Shown here in pieces: positions 53,595 to 62,347 of a stretch of DNA of 64,000 nucleotides (positions within the stretch are counted from its first letter, which is position 1; every line of letters begins with the position of its first letter). This DNA is from Ferdinandcohnia sp047238305 (lineage in GTDB: Bacteria; Bacillota; Bacilli; Bacillales; Bacillaceae_L): positions 1,178,001-1,242,000 of the forward strand of contig NZ_JBDFMO010000001.1 of assembly GCF_047238305.1 (NCBI RefSeq). Reading direction: 5' to 3'. A program made the translations under genes and the position numbers. The notes under the pieces are model-generated. The model was not told the DNA's origin and did not search any database. It was given only the letters and a program-made list of their open reading frames with translations.

Positions 53595-55208
53595 ATGGAT
53601 CGTGAAAAAATGGCAAAAAAGGCCGGACAATTACTGGTTATTGGATTTAATGGAATCAAGGTCCCACAGGAAATACGCGATTTAATTCATACCTATCATA
53701 TAGGAGCGATTATTTTATTTGGTAGAAACATAGGTACACCTAAGGAAGTACTGGCACTGACTACAGATCTCCAGCGAGAGGCAAAAAAGGCAGGGTATAC
53801 ACACCCACTTTTGATATGTGTAGACCAGGAAAATGGAGTGGTTCGTCGTTTAGGTGAAGGAGCTACTATCTTTCCAGGTGCTATGACACTTGGAGCTACA
53901 GGTAATCCAAATCATGCCTACAATGTGGGGGTTGCTACGGGGAATGAATTAAAGGCGTTAGGGATTAACTGGAACCTTGCTCCAGTCCTCGATGTAAATA
54001 ATAATCCGGATAATCCTGTGATCGGAGTTCGTTCATTTGGAGAATCCGCCGAAAGTGTTTCAAAATTTGGCAGGGCTTCCATGCAAGGGATGCAGGAAGC
54101 TGGAATTGCTACAACCTTAAAGCACTTTCCAGGCCATGGGGACACCAGTGTTGATTCACATTTGGACTTACCAACTATTCCACATGGGTTGGCTCGCCTT
54201 GAAGAAATTGAATTAAAACCATTTAGGGAATGTATTGCAGAGGGTGCAGATACGATCATGACTGCACATGTTTACTTTCCATCGATTGAGACAGAGCCAG
54301 GTGTACCAGCAACGATTTCCAGAAAGGTCATCACGGGCTTATTGCGTGAAAAACTAAAATTTAATGGTGTGGTCACAACAGATTGTATGGAAATGAACGC
54401 CATTTTACATGGCGTTGGAACGGAAAAAGGAGCTGTTGCTGCTCTCAAAGCAGGGGTAGATTATGTGATGATCTCCCATACCCTTGAAAGACAGATAGGG
54501 GCAATTCAAGAAATTTTGAAAGCAGTTGAAAATGGCGAGTTAACCGAAGAAGAAATTGACCAAGCACTTCAAAGAATCAATTCACTTAAAGAAAAATACT
54601 TGAGTTGGGAAGATATTTCCTTAGAGGATGAACCGGAAGTACCTGAAACTGTTGGGAGTAAACAACATGAGAAGATTGCTTGTGAAGCCTATAAAGATAG
54701 TGTGACGATTGTGAGGAATGAAGGGACTTTTCCACTCACTACTAATAATGGTTCACGAATTCTTGTGGTGCATCCTGACAATGGCACCACAATGCAGGTG
54801 GAGGATAAGCGGTATGCGAACCTCTCGTTAGGTGAGGCGATCAAAGAATATCAGCAGTATGCGGATATCTATCAGTTTTCAAGTGCGCTAGATGAACAAG
54901 AGATTGCAGGTATTGTTGAAAAGGCAAGCGGGTATGACACGGTAATTGTAGGTACACTCACAATTACACCAAGTAGTAATCAAATTACTTTAGTTGAAAA
55001 GCTAATAAAGGAAAAGGACTCTGTCATTGTGATTGCGATGAGAAGTCCATATGATTATGGATATTTGCCAGATGTTCCAGCTTATATAAATACCTATGAG
55101 TTTACCTACCCAGCTTTGAAGGTGGCTGCTGGTGCAATTTTCGGTAAAGAAGAGGTAAAAGGGAGCCTACCGGTAACTGTTATAAAGAGAGTAGTGGGAG
55201 GTAAATAA
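53595..55208 (+). CDS. nagZ: GH3 beta-N-acetylglucosaminidase without export signal
   Basis: NagZ-type enzyme of 537 residues. The GH3 catalytic domain shows KHFPGHGDTSVDSHLDLP, with the NagZ-specific Asp187/His189 dyad, and the nucleophile Asp263 in VVTTDCMEMNA; a C-terminal GH3 domain follows. It removes GlcNAc from GlcNAc-MurNAc or GlcNAc-anhydroMurNAc. B. subtilis NagZ is exported and longer; this one begins directly with MDREKMAKKAGQLLVIGF and is therefore cytoplasmic. GGAAGGTG precedes the ATG. It stands between GH20 and murQ. Confidence 0.92.
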   Translation: MDREKMAKKAGQLLVIGFNGIKVPQEIRDLIHTYHIGAIILFGRNIGTPKEVLALTTDLQREAKKAGYTHPLLICVDQENGVVRRLGEGATIFPGAMTLGATGNPNHAYNVGVATGNELKALGINWNLAPVLDVNNNPDNPVIGVRSFGESAESVSKFGRASMQGMQEAGIATTLKHFPGHGDTSVDSHLDLPTIPHGLARLEEIELKPFRECIAEGADTIMTAHVYFPSIETEPGVPATISRKVITGLLREKLKFNGVVTTDCMEMNAILHGVGTEKGAVAALKAGVDYVMISHTLERQIGAIQEILKAVENGELTEEEIDQALQRINSLKEKYLSWEDISLEDEPEVPETVGSKQHEKIACEAYKDSVTIVRNEGTFPLTTNNGSRILVVHPDNGTTMQVEDKRYANLSLGEAIKEYQQYADIYQFSSALDEQEIAGIVEKASGYDTVIVGTLTITPSSNQITLVEKLIKEKDSVIVIAMRSPYDYGYLPDVPAYINTYEFTYPALKVAAGAIFGKEEVKGSLPVTVIKRVVGGK

Positions 55209-55232
55209 TCCTCAAAAAGGGATGGATGATAC

Positions 55233-56153
55233 ATGATAAAAATTGAAGCTTTAACGACAGAAATGAGAAATGAAAATAGTGTTGATATCGATCAAATGGC
55301 TACACGAGAGATTTTAAAGACAATTAACGATGAGGATAAGACGGTTGCATATAGTGTAGAAGCAGTATTACCTGAAATTGCAGCAACTGTCGATATCGTC
55401 TATGAATCTCTTCTAAAAGGTGGAAGGTTATTTTATGTAGGAGCGGGTACTAGTGGGAGACTTGGAATCCTTGATGCTGTGGAATGTCCGCCAACTTATA
55501 GTACCCCGCATGAATTGGTTCAGGGAATCATGGCTGGTGGAAATCGTGCTTTAGTGGAAGCAGTTGAAGGTGCGGAAGATGACCCTCAATTAGGGGCAAA
55601 GGATTTAAGTGCAAAGAATCTTACCGAAAATGATGTTGTAGTAGGAATTGCGGCAAGCGGAAGAACACCTTATGTAGTAGGTGCGCTTCAGTATGCAAGA
55701 CAGATTGGGGCGAAAACGATAAGTTTATCTAGTAATCAAGATTCAATCATTAGTAGATACTCTGATATATCCATTGAAGTAATGACGGGGCCAGAAGTCA
55801 TTACGGGTTCAACTCGCATGAAAGCAGCAACCGCCCACAAACTTATATTGAACATGATCACTACCTCATCCATGATAAAACTAGGTAAGGTCTATGAAAA
55901 TTTAATGGTGGACGTAAATGCTAGTAATGTGAAATTAAAGGAACGTGCAAAGAACATTGTTTCTACTATAACGAATGAGGCTTATACCAAGGTGGAAGAA
56001 ATACTAGAAGTGACAAATTATGAAGTGAAGCCAGCGATTGTGATGATTAAGGCAGGCGTTAATTTGGAAGTAGCAAAAAGTTGTATTGAAATGGCAAATG
56101 GGTTTGTTCGAAATGCAATCGAATTAGCAACACGCAGAAATATACTCGAATAG
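55233..56153 (+). CDS. murQ: N-acetylmuramic acid 6-phosphate etherase (first copy)
   Basis: MurQ splits MurNAc-6-phosphate into GlcNAc-6-phosphate and D-lactate; 306 residues. The SIS-domain motifs are visible: GGRLFYVGAGTSGRLG, GILDAVECPPTYSTP, AEDDPQLGAKDL, GIAASGRTPYVVGAL and VITGSTRMKAATAHK. GGGATGG precedes the ATG, 24 bp after nagZ. A second, closely similar murQ begins at 63510. This copy processes the product of AnmK. Confidence 0.96.
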   Translation: MIKIEALTTEMRNENSVDIDQMATREILKTINDEDKTVAYSVEAVLPEIAATVDIVYESLLKGGRLFYVGAGTSGRLGILDAVECPPTYSTPHELVQGIMAGGNRALVEAVEGAEDDPQLGAKDLSAKNLTENDVVVGIAASGRTPYVVGALQYARQIGAKTISLSSNQDSIISRYSDISIEVMTGPEVITGSTRMKAATAHKLILNMITTSSMIKLGKVYENLMVDVNASNVKLKERAKNIVSTITNEAYTKVEEILEVTNYEVKPAIVMIKAGVNLEVAKSCIEMANGFVRNAIELATRRNILE

Positions 56154-56165
56154 CAAAGTTAACAA

Positions 56166-56190
56166 AGGCTGACTCATGCCGAGTCAGCCT
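56166..56190 (+). terminator. Perfect hairpin after murQ
   Basis: AGGCTGACTC (56166-56175) and GAGTCAGCCT (56181-56190) around ATGCC. The U-tract is poor, so termination may be partial. Confidence 0.65.
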
Positions 56191-56202
56191 AGTTAGACAC
56201 AA

Positions 56203-56277
56203 TTTTGAAATATAAAAACAAAATAATATATTTTATACTAAAATTACATTTCATTTTTTTATATTCCGTGATATACT
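56203..56277 (+). promoter_or_regulatory. Paired half-sites and promoter of the PIG-L/second importer operon
   Basis: TTTTGAAATATA (56203-56214) is identical to the half-site at 51542. TACATTTCATTT (56245-56256), 42 bp downstream, matches the partner half-site at 8 of 12 bases. The second overlaps a possible -35 (TTTCAT, 56249-56254), then a 17 bp spacer and TATACT (56272-56277). Confidence 0.6.
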
Positions 56278-56331
56278 AATAGCAGTTCAAAAGTTTAGTA
56301 GAAAAAGAATTCTATATTTTTTTATCAGTGT

Positions 56332-56345
56332 TGAAAGCGTTATCT
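56332..56345. promoter_or_regulatory. CcpA cre site upstream of the PIG-L gene
   Basis: TGAAAGCGTTATCT fits the cre consensus at every position and lies 55 bp downstream of the proposed -10. Confidence 0.8.
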
Positions 56346-56444
56346 TTAAATTGATGGTAAATACTCACAATGGCCTTTTGGCTAGAAACAAGGATATTCT
56401 TTATGAAGAATTACATATTAACAAAAAATAGGAGATGTGTAAAT

Positions 56445-57158
56445 ATGACGGAAAAAAAGAAGCATTTAGTCCTAGTAGGAGCACACTGTGGGGACGTCGA
56501 AATTCAAGGTGGAGCAATTGCTCACAAATATGCAAAAGCAGGATGGGATGTAACTTTTGTTCATTTAACAGCTGGTGAAAAAGGAAACCCGCCACATGTT
56601 TCAGTAGAGGAATACCGTCAGCAGAAGATCAAAGAAGCGGAAAAAGTGGCCGAAATCTTAGGTGGAAAAAGTATAACACTAGATTATAAGGATGCTGAAT
56701 TAGAATTTAATGATGAGATCGTTACCCGTGTCGCTACATTAATGCGCAAGCTTCGCCCAACTGTTGTAATTACTCACTGGGTGAACAGTATGCATCCTGA
56801 TCATGCACTTTGCCCAAGAATTGTAGAGGCGGCTCAATTAAAGGCAGGACTTCCAGGATTCGATCTAGAAGGTTTACCTCCACATTTCTACCCATTCTAT
56901 CACAGTGAAAACTGGGAGGACATGGAGGGTTATGTTCCTGATATTTTCGTAGATGTATCTGAAGAATTTGACACATACTTGGAAGCGTTGTCACATTATT
57001 GGTTCATCATGAATTCAACATCATTCCGTTACTATGATTATTACAAAGCACTTGGAACAATAAGAGGGTGTGTGAGTCGAGCAAAATATGCACAAACTTT
57101 GAAGTTCCCAACTGGCGGAAACGTAAGAAGAGGGTTTATACCGGGGCACGAAATTTAA
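56445..57158 (+). CDS. PIG-L/LmbE-like protein with altered zinc-site motif
   Basis: A 237-residue PIG-L-family protein. These enzymes deacetylate GlcNAc-type sugars using zinc. The usual first motif HPDDxE reads His14-Cys-Gly-Asp17-Val-Glu19 here: the zinc ligands His and Asp remain, but the first Asp, the catalytic base in MshB-type enzymes, is Gly16. The second motif HPDH (117-120) is intact. It is therefore either a variant enzyme using another base or a protein of changed function. The ATG at 56445 follows AGGAG by 10 nt. It leads the second importer operon, so its substrate may be an imported amino sugar. Confidence 0.82.
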   Translation: MTEKKKHLVLVGAHCGDVEIQGGAIAHKYAKAGWDVTFVHLTAGEKGNPPHVSVEEYRQQKIKEAEKVAEILGGKSITLDYKDAELEFNDEIVTRVATLMRKLRPTVVITHWVNSMHPDHALCPRIVEAAQLKAGLPGFDLEGLPPHFYPFYHSENWEDMEGYVPDIFVDVSEEFDTYLEALSHYWFIMNSTSFRYYDYYKALGTIRGCVSRAKYAQTLKFPTGGNVRRGFIPGHEI

Positions 57159-57161
57159 TTG

Positions 57162-57198
57162 AATAAGCCTTAAAAAAGGTTTTACCTTTGGCCTTATT
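57162..57198 (+). other. Intra-operon hairpin after the PIG-L gene
   Basis: AATAAGCC (57162-57169) and GGCCTTATT (57190-57198), with the inner stem AAAGGT/ACCTTT, form a long hairpin followed by A-residues, not T. It may set the relative expression of the downstream binding-protein gene. Confidence 0.55.
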
Positions 57199-57248
57199 AA
57201 AAAAGTCAAAGTAAACATAAATCTAACAAAAAACAGGGGGAAACAGGT

Positions 57249-58613
57249 ATGAAGAAGTTATTAATTCTATGTATCTCACTACTTATGCTAGTAGCAGCTG
57301 GTTGCTCGTCAAAAGAAAGCGCTGGCGATGGTGAGAAAAAAGATGGGAAAAAGGGTCAGGACGTAGTAACAGTTTGGACATACCCTCACTACCAAGGAAA
57401 TGAAGAAACAGGGGCAAATAGCTATGAACAAGACTTACAGGCTTTAATCGAGGATTTCGAAAAAGAAAATCCAGACATTAAAGTTAAATACGAAATTTTA
57501 TCATGGGCTGAAGGTGAAAAGAAATTCACAACTGCATTAAATGCTGGTAATCCACCAGATGTAATGTTCTCATTACTTAACGCAAAATATATTCAAACAG
57601 GATTAGAGGTTCCAATGGATGAATATATGAGTGATGATGAATTAGCCGATATGGAACCATACGGTAAAGAAGTTTACACATATGAAGGTAAACTATGGGG
57701 AATCCCACATTACCTATCTGTCCACACTTGGGGCGGAAACCGTGCATTGCTAGAGGCTGCTGGAGCAGACATTGAAAAGATTCAAAACGAAGGCTGGACT
57801 TGGGACGAGTTCTATGAAATCGCTAAGAACGCAACTAAAGGGGATACGTATGGTTTCGTAACCCAGGGACAAAACGAAGAAACATTTACACATCTACTAA
57901 TGAATGATGGTGTTCGTAACCATGTAGAAGAAGATGGTACATTTAATCTTGGTGGAGAAAAGGCACTAGAATCATTAAAATTCTTGGCCAAACTAAGGGA
58001 TGAAGGTATCATGCCAAAAGAAACTGGCGGTATTGATGCAGCAAAAGCTGATGAAATGTTCAACAATCTTCAAGCAGCCATTTATGGCCGTACAGGTCCA
58101 TACAAAATCAATGAAACTAATCAAAGAAATGCAGATATTGATGCTGGTAAAGTAAAAGGTGAAAAAATTGACTTTGTATTATTACCAATGCCACATAAAG
58201 AAGGCGAAAAAGAATCTGCATTCGGTGGAGCAGGTGGTTTAATCCTATTCAAACAAAAGAATTACCAAGGTGATGAGCACACTGCAAATGCAGCTAAAGT
58301 ATTAAAGCATTTAACTGGTACTGATTCAGGTATTACTGCAGCAACAATGTTCTTACCTCCTGCATTAAAATCAGGACAACAGAAATACTCTGATATGCTA
58401 CAGTTAGATACACCAAACGGTAAATTTATCCAAAGATACCTTGGTAGCCTAACACCTCCAGCAAAATTAACTGGTGATCTTCCAGATAAAGCCTGGAAAT
58501 TGAAAACAGAAGTTGTTACTCCTAATTTCCAATCATTCATTATCGGTGATGCCACAGCTGAAGAAACGATCGAAGCTTGGAAAAAAGGTGCAGAATCAAT
58601 TGGTCTTAAGTAG
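57249..58613 (+). CDS. ABC sugar-binding lipoprotein (second importer)
   Basis: Solute-binding lipoprotein of the CUT1 class, 454 residues, with a signal ending LVAAGC, a Gly/Lys-rich linker and the binding fold (VVTVWTYPHYQGNEETGANSYEQDLQALIEDFEKENPDIKVKYEI, LWGIPHYLSVHTWGGNRALLEAAG, AFGGAGGLILFKQKN). GGGGGAAACAGGT precedes the ATG. It differs clearly from the first importer's binding protein, so the two systems should prefer different saccharides. Confidence 0.9.
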   Translation: MKKLLILCISLLMLVAAGCSSKESAGDGEKKDGKKGQDVVTVWTYPHYQGNEETGANSYEQDLQALIEDFEKENPDIKVKYEILSWAEGEKKFTTALNAGNPPDVMFSLLNAKYIQTGLEVPMDEYMSDDELADMEPYGKEVYTYEGKLWGIPHYLSVHTWGGNRALLEAAGADIEKIQNEGWTWDEFYEIAKNATKGDTYGFVTQGQNEETFTHLLMNDGVRNHVEEDGTFNLGGEKALESLKFLAKLRDEGIMPKETGGIDAAKADEMFNNLQAAIYGRTGPYKINETNQRNADIDAGKVKGEKIDFVLLPMPHKEGEKESAFGGAGGLILFKQKNYQGDEHTANAAKVLKHLTGTDSGITAATMFLPPALKSGQQKYSDMLQLDTPNGKFIQRYLGSLTPPAKLTGDLPDKAWKLKTEVVTPNFQSFIIGDATAEETIEAWKKGAESIGLK

Positions 58614-58675
58614 GTAATGTTTCTGAGCTTCCATCGGTATTGGCGGAAGCTCAGAAATGTAAAGGAGATGAAACA

Positions 58676-59608
58676 GTGGAAACATCAGGAAATCTCGGGA
58701 ATGGAAAGGCAAAAAATTACTCATGGTCAAACTTTATTCAGTTTATCAAAGACTATGGTTGGTGTTATGCCTTTATTGCAGTTCCGCTACTATTATTTAT
58801 ATTTTTCACAGTCTATCCAATCTTCATGTCCTTTATATACAGCTTCCAAAAGTATGGTGTTATGGGATCTGAGTGGATTGGGTTAGATAACTATAAAACA
58901 TTATTAAATAACGATATTTTTTGGAAAGCCATGAAGAATACAGTTATTTACACAATTGGTACTGTACCGGTTAATATCGCGATTACATTATTTTTAGCAA
59001 TGTTAATTTTCCCACTAAATAGTAAATCGCAAACGTTCTTTAAAGCCTCTTTTTACTTACCAGGGGTTACATCTGGAATCACAATGTCATTAATTTGGTT
59101 GTGGATTTTTGATCCAACAGGTGCGGGATTATTTAATGCGTTATTAGGTGTTTTTGGATTTGACGCACAAATGTGGTTGGCAAACCCAGAAACTGCATTG
59201 TTCTCTCTCATTCTTATGACATATATTGGTGGTCATGGAACAGGAGTATTGTTATATTTGGCAGCGATGGGCGGTATTCCAAAATCATTATATGAAGCTG
59301 CAGATATTGACTCTGCTAGCTGGTGGTCAAAATTAAAAAATATTACATGGCCATTATTAAAGCCTACAACATTATACATGTTAGTAATGGGTATCATTGG
59401 GTCGTTCCAAGTGTTTGAACAGGCATATGTTATGACACAAGGTGGACCAAACTTTGCAACTACAACGATAGCATATTTAATATTCGATCATGCATTCCAA
59501 GCATTTGACTTTGGTTTGGCAGCTGCAGAATCTTTTGTTTTAGGTTTTATTATTATTGTCATTTCTATATTACAATTTAAATTCATGTCTAGTGATGTGG
59601 AATACTAG
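58676..59608 (+). CDS. ABC sugar permease, MalF-type (second importer)
   Basis: A 310-residue permease with about six membrane helices and the EAA loop EAADIDSASWWSKLKNITWPLLKP. The GTG at 58676 is chosen because AAAGGAGATG lies about 10 nt before it; an upstream ATG at 58640 would place that site inside the gene. It pairs with the MalG-type permease beginning 15 bp after it. Confidence 0.9.
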   Translation: METSGNLGNGKAKNYSWSNFIQFIKDYGWCYAFIAVPLLLFIFFTVYPIFMSFIYSFQKYGVMGSEWIGLDNYKTLLNNDIFWKAMKNTVIYTIGTVPVNIAITLFLAMLIFPLNSKSQTFFKASFYLPGVTSGITMSLIWLWIFDPTGAGLFNALLGVFGFDAQMWLANPETALFSLILMTYIGGHGTGVLLYLAAMGGIPKSLYEAADIDSASWWSKLKNITWPLLKPTTLYMLVMGIIGSFQVFEQAYVMTQGGPNFATTTIAYLIFDHAFQAFDFGLAAAESFVLGFIIIVISILQFKFMSSDVEY

Positions 59609-59623
59609 GAGGAATTGATAGAT

Positions 59624-60520
59624 ATGAATACAAACCCCGTCACTAATTTTGAAAAACAATTATTAGAGGATGAGAGAAAAGATAGAAATAGAAGGACCGT
59701 CAAGCAAATCGGTAAAGTATTAATCTATATTGTCCTAACCATTTGGGCAATCTTAACATTTATCCCACTTTTATGGATGATCACATCTTCATTTAAGGAT
59801 ACAAGTGCCATTACACAAGTACCACCACAACTTATCCCAACAGAACCGACTCTGGATGCGTATAAGCGAGTATTTGAGGTTGGTGGATTTGGTAGATGGT
59901 TTTTTAATAGTGTTGTAGTTTCTACAATTCTTACATTATCAAATGTTTTTTTTGCCTCCCTTGCTGGTTATGCATTTGCCAAGCTGCGTTTTCCAGGGAG
60001 AAATACGATATTTTGGATTTTGCTCGCATCTATGATGATACCGAGCCAAGTAACGTTAATTCCGTTATATATTCTAGTTGTTAACACATTCCAAATTGCT
60101 GATACGTATACAGCATTAATTGTTCCAACCTTAGTAACAACAGCAAATGTGTTTCTCGCTAGACAGTTTATGCAATCTTTACCGTCAACATTAATTGACG
60201 CTGCACGAATCGATGCTTGTTCTGAACCAATGATTTTCTGGAAGGTCATGCTACCAATGGCCAAACCAGGGCTAGCGGTTCTTGGGATTTTCACATTTGT
60301 TGCGAACTGGAATAGCTTCTTCTGGCCATTCCTAGTAACGAACTCTAATTCGATGAGAACGTTACAAGTTGGTTTAACAAGCTTCAGATATCAGTATACA
60401 GCCGATTATGGAGCAATGATGGCAGGTGCTGTTTTAACTGCACTACCAATGTTTATTATATTTTTGGCATTGCAAAAATACTTCTTACGTGGAATCACAA
60501 TTGGTGCAGTGAAAGGATAG
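59624..60520 (+). CDS. ABC sugar permease, MalG-type (second importer)
   Basis: A 298-residue permease with a hydrophilic N-terminus of about 30 residues and the EAA loop DAARIDACSEPMIFWKVMLPMAKP. The ATG at 59624 follows AGGAGG; a TTG at 59615 lies too near it. Unlike its counterpart in the first importer it has the normal short first external loop. Confidence 0.91.
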   Translation: MNTNPVTNFEKQLLEDERKDRNRRTVKQIGKVLIYIVLTIWAILTFIPLLWMITSSFKDTSAITQVPPQLIPTEPTLDAYKRVFEVGGFGRWFFNSVVVSTILTLSNVFFASLAGYAFAKLRFPGRNTIFWILLASMMIPSQVTLIPLYILVVNTFQIADTYTALIVPTLVTTANVFLARQFMQSLPSTLIDAARIDACSEPMIFWKVMLPMAKPGLAVLGIFTFVANWNSFFWPFLVTNSNSMRTLQVGLTSFRYQYTADYGAMMAGAVLTALPMFIIFLALQKYFLRGITIGAVKG

Positions 60521-60531
60521 GGGGTTAAGTT

Positions 60532-61635
60532 ATGGCAGAAGTTAGGTTTGTCGATGTAGTGAAGGAATTTGAAGATGAAAATAGAGGGAAAGTAAAGGCC
60601 GTAAATAATTCAACGTTTACAGTAAAAGATAAAGAGTTTCTTGTGTTTGTTGGTCCGTCTGGTTGCGGTAAAACCACATCATTACGTATGATTGCAGGAC
60701 TGGAAAGACAATCATCAGGGGATATTTATATAGGTGATCGCTTAGTAAACAAAGTACACCCAAAAGAAAGAGATATTGCCATGGTGTTCCAGGATTATGC
60801 TTTATATCCTCATATGACAATTAAAGAAAATTTATCGTTTGGGTTGAAAAATTTAAAGGTTCCAAAACAAGAGATTGAAAATAAAATCAAGAAAGCATCA
60901 GAAATATTAAACATTGAATCTTTATTAGACAGAAAGCCAAGGGAACTGAGTGGTGGTCAAAGACAACGTGTTGCAGTAGGTCGTGCGATTGTTCGAAATC
61001 CAAGTGTTTTCTTATTTGATGAACCACTAAGTAATTTGGATGCGAAGTTACGTGTACAAATGCGAATTGAATTAGCTGAGCTTCATAAGAGACTAGAAGC
61101 AACAATCGTCTATGTCACACATGACCAAGTTGAGGCTATGACTTTAGGAGAGAGAATTGTTGTAATGAACCAAGGCGAAATTCAACAAATTTCTTCGCCA
61201 GAGGAACTTTATAATAATCCAAAGAATATGTTTGTGGCTGGATTTATTGGATCACCTCCAATGAATTTCGCAAAGGCAAGACTGTCAGGAAATCAAATTA
61301 TTACAGCTGATTATTCATTCACTATCCCAGAGTCAGTCGTTAAAAAATATGATGCATACCAAGGTAAAGAGGTTGTATTCGGAATTAGACCTGAGGATAT
61401 TATTAATACAGTTACAATGCATACAAAGCCTGAAAAAAATATTATCACACCAATTATTAAAGCAGTTGAACATTTAGGTTCGGAGTTATTACTTTATTTC
61501 TCAATCGGTGAAGAAACGATTACAGCGAAGGTACCATCTGAATATAAAGTTGAATCACTGCAGAAGAAAGAATTGTATTTCAATCTGGAAAAAATGAGCT
61601 TGTTTGACCCAGTAACACAATTAAGAATCGTCTAA
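60532..61635 (+). CDS. MsmX/UgpC-type sugar ABC ATPase
   Basis: ATPase for CUT1 sugar importers, 367 residues. Walker A is GPSGCGKTTS, the Q-loop MVFQDYALYPHMT, the signature LSGGQRQR, Walker B VFLFDEPLSNLD and the switch THDQVEAM. The C-terminal TOBE/regulatory domain (FGIRPEDIIN) fits the MsmX/UgpC/MalK type. MsmX proteins energise several importers, so this one may also serve the first, ATPase-less system. It starts 11 bp after the permease gene. Confidence 0.93.
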   Translation: MAEVRFVDVVKEFEDENRGKVKAVNNSTFTVKDKEFLVFVGPSGCGKTTSLRMIAGLERQSSGDIYIGDRLVNKVHPKERDIAMVFQDYALYPHMTIKENLSFGLKNLKVPKQEIENKIKKASEILNIESLLDRKPRELSGGQRQRVAVGRAIVRNPSVFLFDEPLSNLDAKLRVQMRIELAELHKRLEATIVYVTHDQVEAMTLGERIVVMNQGEIQQISSPEELYNNPKNMFVAGFIGSPPMNFAKARLSGNQIITADYSFTIPESVVKKYDAYQGKEVVFGIRPEDIINTVTMHTKPEKNIITPIIKAVEHLGSELLLYFSIGEETITAKVPSEYKVESLQKKELYFNLEKMSLFDPVTQLRIV

Positions 61636-61651
61636 AAAAGGGAGTAATAAA

Positions 61652-62347
61652 ATGTTAAGTATAAGTAAACTATTAATCAAAACGGGTAATCAGATTTTTA
61701 CGAACATCATAACAGTTTTAGGTGTTAGTGTTCTATGGTCACTACTATTAGTTCCAGCTATCTTTATATTACCGCTTCCAAGTGCGATAGTTTATCTATT
61801 TTTAACATTATTTCCGGCAACAATCGCAGTACTTGTAGTTATGAAGCAAGTTTTAGAGAAGAAAAGAATAAGAGTAATACCTGGATTTTTTTCTTCTTTC
61901 GGCCGCTACTATAAAAGATCTCTAAGTATTGGATCCTTCTATTTAGTATCAATTTTAATCCCAGTATCTACATGGTGGTACTACTTTGAAATAAATGGTG
62001 GGTATGGGTTATTTATTTTTAGTATCTTCCAAACCTATTTTTGTTTTATGTTCTTAGTCTCTCAAGTATATGCTATTCCCCTTCTTGTTAACGAAGATAG
62101 TAAGGTGTTTGCTGCAATGAATAAGTCCATCCGAATATTTATGGCAAAGCCGGTTTATTCATTTGGATTATTTATTCAAATTGCTTCAATTACTATTTTA
62201 TTATCACTTACTATCATTGGCTTTCTTTTGTTATATGTCGGTATCATGGCTATCTTTACTCTGAATGCTGCGGCCAATATTCAGTTGGTAAATCGAAAGA
62301 CAGAAAGTACAGTTATTTCTGCTCCAATAAAGGATGTGAATGGATAA
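61652..62347 (+). CDS. YesL-like (DUF624) membrane protein
   Basis: A 231-residue protein with about five or six hydrophobic segments and the DUF624 pattern (NIITVLGVSVLWSLLLVPAIFILPLPSAIVYLFLTLFPATIAVL). YesL-type proteins often sit in CUT1 sugar-import operons in Bacillaceae, but their role is unknown. AGGGAG precedes the ATG; the 3' end overlaps namZ by 8 bp. Confidence 0.85.
   Translation: MLSISKLLIKTGNQIFTNIITVLGVSVLWSLLLVPAIFILPLPSAIVYLFLTLFPATIAVLVVMKQVLEKKRIRVIPGFFSSFGRYYKRSLSIGSFYLVSILIPVSTWWYYFEINGGYGLFIFSIFQTYFCFMFLVSQVYAIPLLVNEDSKVFAAMNKSIRIFMAKPVYSFGLFIQIASITILLSLTIIGFLLLYVGIMAIFTLNAAANIQLVNRKTESTVISAPIKDVNG

Noticed and set aside
56166..56190. Strong rho-independent terminator after the first murQ
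   Set aside because: The stem is perfect but no T-run follows; listed with lower confidence as partial.
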